Source: an uncultured Bacteroidota bacterium
GTDB lineage: Bacteria > Bacteroidota > Bacteroidia > Bacteroidales > P3
Assembly (NCBI GenBank): GCA_900545215.1
Contig: UQXW01000044.1
Coordinates: forward strand, 1 to 19,280
Length of the DNA: 19,280 nucleotides
Direction of reading: 5' to 3'
Of this stretch, positions 1 through 6,872 are shown piece by piece. The notes under the pieces are model-generated. The model was given only the letters and a program-made list of their open reading frames with translations. It was not told where the DNA came from and searched no databases. Both the position numbers and the translations under genes were made by a program. Every line of letters begins with the position of its first letter. Within the stretch, counting starts at the first letter, position 1.

Positions 1-21
1 AAGTAAGCGAAGGAATGGTTG

Positions 22-108
22 TTAATCTGAAAGAAGTGGACCGCCGCAAGAGCCGAGCATCAGTACCGCCACCAATATGGAATGGAAAAGAGTTTTCTTC
101 ATCATCAT
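22..108 (-). CDS. Very short lipoprotein-like ORF, 28 aa, possibly a truncated gene
   Basis: The frame starts three bases after the stop of the preceding ORF, with three consecutive ATG codons. It encodes a lysine-containing N-terminus, a hydrophobic stretch and a lipobox-like LGSC, followed by only seven residues (GGPLLSD) and a TAA stop. A lipid-anchored mature peptide of eight residues would be unusual. Either this is a genuine micro-lipoprotein ending the operon, or it is the start of a longer lipoprotein broken by a frameshift; both other minus-strand frames stay open to the window edge. It is co-directional and tightly spaced with the upstream GTPase operon, so it probably belongs to it. 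The signal sequence is convincing, the gene end is not. Confidence 0.45.
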   Translation of the reverse strand: MMMKKTLFHSILVAVLMLGSCGGPLLSD

Positions 109-111
109 GGT

Positions 112-300
112 TTATTCCTTTTCTATCGGAAAACGCATTTTGTATTTCACGGTATCGTTTTTAGGAGCAAATGAAATCGTTGCCGTGTCTTTATTATCTA
201 CTATGACACGTTGCGTGCATCTTGCACTCTTGTTGAGTGATAAAAAACCATCGGCAGCCCATTCCCCATTGTCATAACATTCTTTTCCATCTTTTCTCAT
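112..300 (-). CDS. 62-aa ORF, probably the frameshifted C-terminal part of the upstream coiled-coil membrane protein
   Basis: The ATG overlaps the TGA of the upstream gene (ATGA, shared bases 298-299). The product has no signal peptide or membrane helix and is beta-strand-like (CTQRVIVDNKDTATISF, NDTVKYKMRF). The upstream protein ends in the middle of a similar strand pattern (GDTVVFTLRK). Adding one A to the AAAA run at the junction joins the two into one protein of about 458 residues with a roughly 115-residue extracytoplasmic beta domain. I therefore favour a broken or frameshifted C-terminus. A separate translationally coupled small protein is the alternative. No family recognised. Confidence 0.5.
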   Translation of the reverse strand: MRKDGKECYDNGEWAADGFLSLNKSARCTQRVIVDNKDTATISFAPKNDTVKYKMRFPIEKE

Positions 301-1487
301 TTTCTCAGAGTGAAAACGACAGTATCGCCGGCATATAACACAATATCGGAGATGCCCAACGTATTCCCAAGTTCAAAGTCTATCGAATGCGATGTATGCT
401 GTGCCGACTCTTCGGTGGCTGTTTCTGTTGGGCTAACCGAGCCTCCGCCCACCTTATCGCAAAGATAAAAAATCAAAAATAATACGAATGCCGACAATAC
501 TCCTATCAACCATATATTGCATCCTGAAATCCGTTTTTTGAATTTTGCCACCCCTTGATCCACCGGATTTTCTTTTTTTCGACGCTGTTGCCCCATGCTT
601 TCGTAATTCGGCATGATCGATCTCATGTCTTCTCTCATCTCGGAGAAAGAGTTTTCCATCCCTTGCCACCATTCGTTTATTTCGGAGAATGTTTTTTGAC
701 GATCTTTCAATTTATCGTTTTCCCGTTTCGATTCATCGATTCGCCGTTTCAGTTCATCAATCCGCCTATTCAGATTTTCGTTTTCCCCTTTGTATCGGTT
801 TAGTTCGTCAGTTGTTCGTTTTAGTTCATCGGAGGTGTTTTCAAATTGAAGTTTCGTATTGTCGAGTTGTTTTTGCAATGGTGCTATTCGAGAGATTGTT
901 CTTGGAATTTCGGGAGCAAGGGATACATTTCCGCAAGCGAACAATTCATCGGAATACAAATCGCAACCGTTTTCCGACACATGACGTTGCAAGGTTGAGC
1001 CGTCTGTCTTTATTTTGCCCGAATTGCTTTCCAATTTGGTGAAACTACCGCTGAAATTGCTTGCAAGCAGTTGCTTGAAAAGCTTGATCAACTCTTCGCA
1101 TTTGTCTTTCCGTGAGGCAAAGGTGTCGATAAGAAACTTCTTGTTCTTATTCAGGAAAACGCCTGTAACCTTATTGTCGCAAACCTGCTTGAATAGTTGG
1201 TAAAGACGCGAAAGGTCTTCGCAGTAATGCTCCTTCATTTTGAGGGTAAGGGCGAAATAACCTCCGCTGCGTTTGTCGCTATCCGATGTATTGGGTATCA
1301 GGTAGCTGTAATAGAAGTAGTATTTGCCTTCTTCCTCTCTTACGTTTATGATAAACAGATTATATTCCGCAGAAGTATATTCCTTGCGATACAAACCTTT
1401 GGCATAATTCGCAACCGGCTCGTCTCCATGGATGCTCTGCCCTTTCGGCACACCGCTTATTGCGATTGCCATATCTTTCGTTTCCAT
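297..1487 (-). CDS. Single-pass membrane protein with cytosolic domain and coiled coil, GTPase operon
   Basis: The chosen start (METKDMAI) shares one base with the stop of the GTPase gene (TGATG), the classic arrangement for translational coupling; an ATG 33 bases further upstream in frame would overlap the GTPase gene. The product has 396 aa. Residues 1-150 look like a globular cytosolic domain (IINVREEEGKYYFYY, SGGYFALTLKM). Residues about 202-268 form a highly charged coiled coil with repeated IDELKRR/IDESKRE units. A basic stretch precedes a membrane helix at about 324-343, leaving a short C-terminal tail outside. The C-terminus appears cut by a frameshift. I do not recognise the family. 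The N-terminal domain faintly recalls N-terminal domains of GTPase-associated proteins in bacterial conflict systems, but that is an impression. Arginine codons are mostly CGN, unlike the AGA/AGG-rich housekeeping genes here. Confidence 0.8.
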   Translation of the reverse strand: METKDMAIAISGVPKGQSIHGDEPVANYAKGLYRKEYTSAEYNLFIINVREEEGKYYFYYSYLIPNTSDSDKRSGGYFALTLKMKEHYCEDLSRLYQLFKQVCDNKVTGVFLNKNKKFLIDTFASRKDKCEELIKLFKQLLASNFSGSFTKLESNSGKIKTDGSTLQRHVSENGCDLYSDELFACGNVSLAPEIPRTISRIAPLQKQLDNTKLQFENTSDELKRTTDELNRYKGENENLNRRIDELKRRIDESKRENDKLKDRQKTFSEINEWWQGMENSFSEMREDMRSIMPNYESMGQQRRKKENPVDQGVAKFKKRISGCNIWLIGVLSAFVLFLIFYLCDKVGGGSVSPTETATEESAQHTSHSIDFELGNTLGISDIVLYAGDTVVFTLRK

Positions 1488-2485
1488 CACTTGCCTACGT
1501 TTTTGAGTATCGTTTTCCAAAGTTTGGTAGGATATTTGTCGCTGGCTTCATCGAACTTCCTGCCTTGGCTTGCTTCTGTGTAAATGCCTGTCATGAAGGG
1601 TACGAAGTCGCAGTTGTATGGCTTGAACCAACTGATGACTGGACGGTTCTCCCTGAATAGATTGAACAAGCCGGGGTACAATCCTCCGTTACCATCGAGA
1701 GAAGAAAGATGTTCTCTGTACTTATCCGTGTTCACCACGCCTTGTGCCTCGATGAACTCATCTGCCTTATCCACCTTATTGCCGAGAAAAATTATTCTGT
1801 CTTTCGGACTTATGTTGCTTTTCAATCGTTTTATCCTATCGACATAGTTTTTTCTGTCTTCGGGTTCTTTCCAATCCGGTTCCAAAAGGATAACCCACAC
1901 CTTGCGGTTAGGCATCTGCTGTATCTTGTTAAGGTATCGCGGACTGTCGTCGTTCGGTTTGTTGGGGTCAAAATACAATTCGCCCGGAGCTTCCAAGATT
2001 TGGCAGACAGGCTCTCCGGCATTGCGGGTTACACTCACCAACATGAAAGACATCTTATCCGTACCCTTGGCTGCACTATCGCTATTCAGCATTTGTGGAA
2101 ATTCGTTGCACATCAGGTCATAGTCCTTGTCATCGCTCGGACGGAATGTGCGAATGGGCTTAACCATGTAAGAACCTCCCTGAATATTTTTCAGAAATCG
2201 GGACAACCTTATCAGCGTCATCGTTTTTCCGCAGGAAGGAGGACCGAACAATATGACGATAGGAGTTTTGCGGTCTGAGACAGTAACGCTTATGTCATTG
2301 AAACCACCGTATGACTTCATCACGGTTGCCGCCTCTGTCTGCGATTCCTCCTGTCCGTAATCGTTTACAATCTCTTCATTTTCCAAAGGTTCTTCATTTT
2401 GACCATTTTGTACTTCTTCCTTCTGCTCTTCCTTTACCTCTTCTGTAGCAGTAGGACGTTCGTCGTTATCAAAGAAATTTGCCAT
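1487..2485 (-). CDS. P-loop GTPase (TRAFAC-like) of a membrane-associated operon
   Basis: The product is 332 aa from ATG 2485 (MANFFDN). The open frame extends further upstream, but only into the preceding gene. Residues 10-55 are a Glu-rich, probably disordered tail. Residues 75-88 hold strand TPIVILF and the Walker A GPPSCGKT. EAPGE (165-169) sits where the G3/Walker B loop is expected, and LGNKVDK (234-240) matches the guanine-specifying NKxD motif, which favours GTP over ATP. The C-terminal part (PFMTGIY, 296-302) has no motif I can name. No membrane helix, so it is cytosolic and presumably acts with the two membrane proteins encoded either side. The fold class is likely. A relation to the double-GTPase families of GTPase-centred conflict systems is possible but unproven. 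Confidence 0.8.
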   Translation of the reverse strand: MANFFDNDERPTATEEVKEEQKEEVQNGQNEEPLENEEIVNDYGQEESQTEAATVMKSYGGFNDISVTVSDRKTPIVILFGPPSCGKTMTLIRLSRFLKNIQGGSYMVKPIRTFRPSDDKDYDLMCNEFPQMLNSDSAAKGTDKMSFMLVSVTRNAGEPVCQILEAPGELYFDPNKPNDDSPRYLNKIQQMPNRKVWVILLEPDWKEPEDRKNYVDRIKRLKSNISPKDRIIFLGNKVDKADEFIEAQGVVNTDKYREHLSSLDGNGGLYPGLFNLFRENRPVISWFKPYNCDFVPFMTGIYTEASQGRKFDEASDKYPTKLWKTILKNVGK

Positions 2486-2519
2486 TATCGTATTTTTTGC
2501 TGTTATTACTCTGTTTGCA

Positions 2520-3551
2520 CTAATCCTTCTCTTTGAATGCCACATTGAAGAAGCAGAAAGCCGCAAGGTCGATGACCAAGGAGAAAAGTATCCAATAAAT
2601 CAAGCCATAGTTCTTGCCTTTGAACTCTCCTTTGAACATGTCCGACCATACCTCCGTGACGTTGGTCAATCTTTCCGAACGGTATCCCTTGTAGTCGTCC
2701 TTGATACCTTTTGCGGAAAGGGTTCCTGCGGCTGTTCGTATCAGCTGACGGGATTGAGCCAAGGTCTTTTCCTCATCGTATTCCGGATTATCCAGATTCG
2801 ATATATTGGCGTTCATGTTGGCGATTTGAGTGTTCAGTTCTCCCGCTTCTTTTCGGAAGTTCTTCAAATGGCTTGCCAACTGTTGAGCCTGCTGTTCTTC
2901 TTGTATTTTCAGTTGGGTGGCTATCTGATTGGAGTAAAACTTGATTGCGGTGTTTATTTCCCTTTGGCTGCGTCCTATATGCGAAAGACGGGTGATTGTT
3001 CCAACCTTTACGCCCAATTCGTTCTCGACTTTCTGCAAACATCTCTCCGCTTGGTCTCCCACGCCGGGGCGTTCAGGGTGTTCTATCTCTGCTTCAAGAG
3101 CCGTTTTTGCAGCATTCACCTTTTCTACCTTCTTTACAAAATCTTCATTGAACTTTCCGATTGCCGTTTCCTCGTTGGTCAACTGCTTGAACTGGTTTAT
3201 AAAGTACAGTTGTTCGCTCTTGGCAGTCGGTTTTGCCATCTTAAAATAGAAACACGAGTGGGTGTTCGTCGGAAAAGAAACGAACAACCATGTTATCAAA
3301 ACAATGATAAGTCCTCCGACAAATTTACCCGTGCGATTATCCATGATTTTATTCCTATCGAAGCTGTCCATAATCATCTTCGTTCCGTAGGAAGTCAGGA
3401 CATAAAGCCCGACAATGGCTATCCAAAAGCACCATCGCGGCACACTCGGAAGTGAAAGGTGGATACTCTCTACCGTGAGGAGGCAACTGACTGCTGCAAA
3501 TGCACCGAAGGCAAGCAGACAAACGATTTGAAAGGGCGTTTTTCTTCCCAT
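2520..3551 (-). CDS. Four-helix membrane protein with long extracytoplasmic coiled-coil domain
   Basis: This 343-aa protein is the first gene of the GTPase operon; the GTPase starts 34 bases downstream of its TAG stop. Membrane helices are visible at about residues 8-27, 40-57, 77-95 and 315-336. The basic, Asp-rich loop between helices 2 and 3 (FDRNKIMDNRTGK) suggests a cytosolic loop, which puts the roughly 210-residue region between helices 3 and 4 on the outer side of the inner membrane. That region is helical and rich in Glu, Lys and Gln (LKIQEEQQAQQLASHLKNF), as in a coiled coil. The three-plus-one helix layout around a coiled coil resembles DUF4407 proteins in topology, but I see no motif that proves membership. 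A sensor or scaffold for the GTPase is a reasonable guess. Confidence 0.75.
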   Translation of the reverse strand: MGRKTPFQIVCLLAFGAFAAVSCLLTVESIHLSLPSVPRWCFWIAIVGLYVLTSYGTKMIMDSFDRNKIMDNRTGKFVGGLIIVLITWLFVSFPTNTHSCFYFKMAKPTAKSEQLYFINQFKQLTNEETAIGKFNEDFVKKVEKVNAAKTALEAEIEHPERPGVGDQAERCLQKVENELGVKVGTITRLSHIGRSQREINTAIKFYSNQIATQLKIQEEQQAQQLASHLKNFRKEAGELNTQIANMNANISNLDNPEYDEEKTLAQSRQLIRTAAGTLSAKGIKDDYKGYRSERLTNVTEVWSDMFKGEFKGKNYGLIYWILFSLVIDLAAFCFFNVAFKEKD

Positions 3552-3609
3552 CGTAATATATGTTTTGCTTGTTCCGATGGCTCCGGGGGAACGTTAATAT
3601 TCAAACACA

Positions 3610-3836
3610 ACAATTAGGAAGCGTGGAACCACCTGCTTGAATACCAACATCTGAAGGTCCTAGGAAAACCCAACTTGTAGTAGTAATAGAAAAACAACAG
3701 CAGTTCCACGCCTGTGGCGTGAACCCGCTGTGCCTCCCTCTACAAGTTTTGAAAATTTCCTAGGTTTTCAGATGTAGAAGAAGCACACTAACGCTTCGCT
3801 TATTAACAAATCAATATGAACGGATTGCTCCGTTCA
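3610..3836 (-). ncRNA. Structured rod-like RNA, 6S-type candidate or operon leader
   Basis: A strong minus-strand promoter (3841-3872) should start transcription near 3835. The first bases form a hairpin (GAACGG with CCGTTC, 3818-3835). Then come nested complementary segments sharing one centre near 3707-3714: GAAGCGT/ACGCTTC (3618-3624 with 3791-3797), ACATCTGAA/TTCAGATGT (3647-3655 with 3767-3775), CCTAGG/CCTAGG (3659-3664 with 3759-3764), AACTTGTAG/CTACAAGTT (3672-3680 with 3740-3748), and an inner hairpin of 15 near-paired positions (3698-3712 with 3716-3730). The result is a long rod with internal loops, including a large one between the last two stems, much like 6S RNA. The 3' end is a guess because no U-tract terminator is visible. 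It could instead be a 5' leader of the GTPase operon. Structure is well supported, identity is not. Confidence 0.7.
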
Positions 3837-3840
3837 GTCT

Positions 3841-3872
3841 GCAAAGGTACAACTTCTCAACGGATATGCAAA
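3841..3872 (-). promoter_or_regulatory. Bacteroidota-type promoter for the rod RNA / GTPase operon
   Basis: On the minus strand, TTTG (3869-3872) lies 19 bp before TACCTTTGC (3841-3849), a full match to the Bacteroidota primary sigma consensus. Transcription would start around 3835, at the base of the first RNA hairpin. I see no other convincing promoter before the operon start at 3551, so this one may serve both. Confidence 0.75.
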
Positions 3873-4491
3873 TTTCAAGCAAGGATTTTTCATCGGACTT
3901 TAACAGGAAAGTCTCAAAAGACCCTGCCGGCAAACAACGGCAATGGCTTACTTACTTTTCAAAATGTATTTAAGATAGAACATGAAATTGTTCATCGGAT
4001 TACAACCAACACCCGACCGCATAAAGCGGTCTGTTCTTCTCATCACAACATTTTTTCGCACGAATAAACGTAGTAAAGTTACATTTTTCCGCACGAATAT
4101 ACGGCTCTTCATCACACTTTTCCGCACATAGCGACATATTTTGCGGAAAACGCTTGCAATCGAAACTGTGCAAAACTTTTCCCAAAGCGAAGATGATAAA
4201 GCAAATTCACCTATTTCCTGAAACGAAAGAGGCTGCGGGGCTGCGAATTGTTTGTACCTTTGCGGCGTTTGTTCAATCATTCGATTGTGATCGAAAAAAA
4301 AAACGCATATCCTGCTTTATGGAAAACAGACAGACGATTACGATAGAAACGATTTGAAAATTCCGCATATCGACAAAACTTGTCGATGAGGTTTGATAAA
4401 GTTTCTTGTGCTATTTTTAAGGTGAAGCGACTGTGCTTTCAGGAGTTTAAGCGAGAAAACATGGTTAGATTACTTCCAACATATACAAAAG
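3873..4491. other. Non-coding stretch between divergent units
   Basis: No convincing gene lies here; short open frames have no family character. It holds an imperfect hairpin at 3904-3924 (CAGG, GTCT, AGAC, CCTG), a small hairpin GACCGC/GCGGTC at 4015-4031, three 33-bp repeats (4051-4149), an isolated -7-like TACCTTTGC on the plus strand at 4255-4263 without a good -33 box, and an 8-bp hairpin ATCGACAA/TTGTCGAT at 4369-4387. The last two could bracket a small plus-strand RNA, but a U-tract does not directly follow the hairpin. Confidence 0.5.
4051..4149. repeat. Three tandem 33-bp imperfect direct repeats with a CGCAC core
   Basis: The core CGCAC occurs at 4057, 4090 and 4123, exactly 33 bp apart, each preceded by a T-run (TTTTTTCGCACGAA, TTTTTCCGCACGAA, CTTTTCCGCACATA). 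An inverted copy of the motif (TTGCGGAAAA) closes the array at 4141-4150. TTC-N5-GAA gives unit 2 a partly palindromic look, and 33 bp is about three helical turns, so stacked protein-binding sites are conceivable. Read on the minus strand the unit gives 11-residue repeats (AEKC...IR), but the short ORF looks fortuitous. Too short a period for a CRISPR array. Confidence 0.6.
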
Positions 4492-4524
4492 TTTGGTTAA
4501 ACCACAAATTCGATGTATCTTTAC
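4492..4524 (+). promoter_or_regulatory. Promoter of the beta-helix protein gene
   Basis: TTTG (4492-4495), 20 bp, then TATCTTTAC (4516-4524) matches the Bacteroidota promoter apart from one A for G. It leaves a leader of about 30 bases before the ATG at 4561, and it lies within the longer open frame, which supports the downstream start. Confidence 0.65.
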
Positions 4525-4560
4525 AAACCGAAAGTAAGTTTAATCTTAAACAAATTACAC

Positions 4561-6096
4561 ATGAAGACAAGAAAACTAAAAGTATTATGTATCTGTGCTG
4601 CGGTATTGCTTGCAGGCACTGCGGAGGCACAGATTTTGAACAAACTTAAAAATGCGGCAGAAAAAGTAAACAAGGTTGCCAAAGCTTTGGAAGATGATGA
4701 CACCTCTGCCGAGAAGTCATCAAAATCGACGGAGAAGTCTTCCGATACATCTAACAAACCTGCCAAATCCACGGGAAGCAATGTCGGAACGGCATACAAG
4801 GCTGTCGTGTCGGGCAACGGAAAGACGGTGTATGTAAGTCGGGATAACGGCAACAACCGTAACGACGGTAGCAAATCCGCTCCTTACAAGAACCTTCAAA
4901 AAGCCTTGGACGAAGCACCTGCAGGCTCTGTAATCATGGTTGCAGAAGGAAATTATTATGGTATGCTTAATTGCGGCAACATCAATATCACCAAGCCGGT
5001 AACCATCATGGGCGGTTATAGTTCGGACTTCTCCAAGAGAGACATCTTGACATACAGAACAATGATTCAACCGACACCGGAATCGAACGGTTCGCACACC
5101 TTAAAGGGTACAATCACTCTTACGAGCATCGTCGCTCCGAACAACAAGGTGGTTTTGGACGGTTTGATTATCGACCGCGGCAATACCGTTTCCTACAACA
5201 AGAACGGCAAGGGGCAACCGCAAGGAGTGCAATCCGCACAGATGAACCCGATAGGCACGGAGGGCGTAGGCGGCGAAGGCTTGAACGAAAAGACATTCAC
5301 CAAAGAATCCTCACAGATTTACTTCAATGGAGAAAAAGGTGTTTTGAACAATACCAATATTATAATTCGCAACTGTGCTTTTCTGAATGCTCCGAATTAT
5401 GCAATACTCGGCTTGTTGAAAGCAGGTTCACTCACGGTCGAGAACTGCATATTCGTCAATGTGCGTATGTCAACAATGGACGTTCGCGGTTCAGACCCGA
5501 AGGTGATGACCCCTGTAACGATACGCAACAACACCATGCTCTTCACATGGTCGAGATTGAAAGACCTTGCCAGCATGGGCTATGGTTACAGAATGCAACC
5601 CGGCACTTGCAACACCATAGAAAGAAACATCATCGGTTGTTCCGTCTTCTCCGGATTGGATCGTACGCATATAGACTCGGATAAGAACCGCGAGGCTTTG
5701 AGAAAGGACTATGTGAACGACAATATCTTCTTCCTCAACCGACAAACAGACCTTACACTCCCCGGAGGGGGCATGTTGTTAAGAGTAAAATGCAATGACT
5801 TTGACGATATTGAACAGTTGGCAGGAACGAAAGGCAACAAATCGCTTACAGACCCCAAGGTGTTCGACGGAAAGATTGACAAAGCATACTTGGAAGGCTT
5901 CATCAATTTGGAATACAAGGAGTCTTACAACGCCGATTACAATTCCTCCGCCAACACATTCCGTCAGGCAATGGGCTTGAACATGACAGGCACGATGACA
6001 AGCGAAGGTACCATGTTCGCCAACCGTTACCCTTGGCAGGAAGCCTTGAAACTCTTCGGAGCAATGTCGGGATACGGAGCCCAATTACCGAAATAA
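4561..6096 (+). CDS. Secreted right-handed parallel beta-helix protein
   Basis: The product has 511 aa from ATG 4561; an earlier in-frame ATG would put the promoter inside the gene and bury the signal peptide. Residues 1-23 are a signal peptide ending AEA before Gln24. A short Lys/Ala helix and a Ser/Lys/Asp-rich linker (45-72) follow. From about 88 the sequence has the pectin-lyase/DUF1565 pattern: YVSRDNGNNRNDGS, then YKNLQKALDEAPAGSVIMVAEGNY, and repeated strand turns such as IIIRNCAF, LTVENCIFVN and VTIRNNTM. There is no lipobox and no obvious type IX C-terminal sorting domain, so a periplasmic or released protein is likely. The fold suggests polysaccharide binding or cleavage, but catalytic residues cannot be assigned. 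Monocistronic, with its own promoter and terminator. Confidence 0.85.
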   Translation: MKTRKLKVLCICAAVLLAGTAEAQILNKLKNAAEKVNKVAKALEDDDTSAEKSSKSTEKSSDTSNKPAKSTGSNVGTAYKAVVSGNGKTVYVSRDNGNNRNDGSKSAPYKNLQKALDEAPAGSVIMVAEGNYYGMLNCGNINITKPVTIMGGYSSDFSKRDILTYRTMIQPTPESNGSHTLKGTITLTSIVAPNNKVVLDGLIIDRGNTVSYNKNGKGQPQGVQSAQMNPIGTEGVGGEGLNEKTFTKESSQIYFNGEKGVLNNTNIIIRNCAFLNAPNYAILGLLKAGSLTVENCIFVNVRMSTMDVRGSDPKVMTPVTIRNNTMLFTWSRLKDLASMGYGYRMQPGTCNTIERNIIGCSVFSGLDRTHIDSDKNREALRKDYVNDNIFFLNRQTDLTLPGGGMLLRVKCNDFDDIEQLAGTKGNKSLTDPKVFDGKIDKAYLEGFINLEYKESYNADYNSSANTFRQAMGLNMTGTMTSEGTMFANRYPWQEALKLFGAMSGYGAQLPK

Positions 6097-6165
6097 CAAT
6101 ATCGAAAGGTCGAAAGAAAATTCCGAAAGGCTGAAACAAAACGGCAAAAGACCGTATAATACAAC

Positions 6166-6190
6166 AAGGGAGCATGTCTGCTCCCTTTAT
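6166..6190 (+). terminator. Rho-independent terminator after the beta-helix gene
   Basis: GGGAGCA (6168-6174), loop TGTC, TGCTCCC (6179-6185), extended by two A-T pairs and followed by T-rich TTTATT. It lies 70 bases after the stop of the beta-helix gene. An ATG falls inside the hairpin and is in frame with the next gene, but a start there is unlikely. Confidence 0.7.
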
Positions 6191-6209
6191 TCGTAAACGA
6201 AAAAGAAGA

Positions 6210-6872
6210 ATGCAGAACATACCGTTGTTTTTCAGAGTGGCAATACCAATGGTGCTGTTGGTGCTGATGTACACCAAGCCTTTGGGCTTATGGTTAAGAA
6301 GCATGAACACATTCTTTCATGAATCCGCCCATGCCTTGACGGCACTGCTCGTCGGGAACAAAGTGAAAGAAATCCGTTTGGAACCCACCGCCGAGGGCAG
6401 CTGCAAGAGTTTGAGCGGCAATCGCCTGAAAACGGTATTCGTCGCCCTTGCCGGTTATGTCTCATGCTCCCTCCTACCCTTGCTTATGCTCGACATGATA
6501 GAGCGACACCACACGGAAATCGGCTTTCTTCTGATTGCTATATTCGCTTTCGCCGTCCTGCTTCTATACATGCGGAACACCTACTCCCTTGTCTGGACGA
6601 CAGCTTTTGCGGCACTCAACCTGCTGCTCTATCTCCTGCCTATACCTACCGCAGTCAACACATACATATACTATGCCTGCATTTCAATTATTGCAACGGA
6701 CAACACCGCCGCCTGCCTCCATATCCTGCAACTCTCCCTGCTCAATCCCTCCAAAAGCGGCGACTGTGCCATACTCGGTAAAACCACCCGTATCCCGCCC
6801 CTCCTTTGGGCAATACTCTTCAACGCCACAAACATACTCGTCCTCATTCATCTTTTCAAAACGATTTTCTGA
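6210..6872 (+). CDS. M50B-like integral membrane zinc metalloprotease
   Basis: The product has 220 aa from ATG 6210, preceded by a purine-rich AAAAGAAGA. The in-frame ATG at 6174 sits in the terminator hairpin and is rejected. The protein is strongly hydrophobic with about five to six membrane helices. HESAH (37-41) is the HExxH zinc motif at the end of the first helix, followed by the small-residue AGYVSCSLLP (81-90) typical of the M50B peptidase family (PF13398). A downstream NPSKSGDCAI (179-188) carries the Asp that likely completes the metal site. Such proteins cleave within or near the membrane, and the substrate here is unknown. Neighbours do not indicate a pathway. Function class is fairly sure, activity is inferred. 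Confidence 0.8.
   Translation: MQNIPLFFRVAIPMVLLVLMYTKPLGLWLRSMNTFFHESAHALTALLVGNKVKEIRLEPTAEGSCKSLSGNRLKTVFVALAGYVSCSLLPLLMLDMIERHHTEIGFLLIAIFAFAVLLLYMRNTYSLVWTTAFAALNLLLYLLPIPTAVNTYIYYACISIIATDNTAACLHILQLSLLNPSKSGDCAILGKTTRIPPLLWAILFNATNILVLIHLFKTIF

Noticed and set aside
3647..3775. Insertion sequence or transposon ends (inverted arms around 3711)
   Set aside because: No transposase lies between the arms, which are about 60 bases apart at the centre, and no target-site duplication is seen; a transcribed RNA hairpin explains them better.
4051..4149. CRISPR array
   Set aside because: The period is 33 bp in total, with no room for separate repeats and unique spacers, and no cas genes are nearby.
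3948..4280. Minus-strand 110-codon frame through the 33-bp repeats
   Set aside because: The apparent peptide repeat follows from a DNA period divisible by three; there is no start context or domain, and an overlapping frame gives a similar repeat.
6174..6209. Upstream start for the M50 protease
   Set aside because: The ATG lies within the terminator hairpin of the previous gene and adds a very basic stretch not expected before the first membrane helix.
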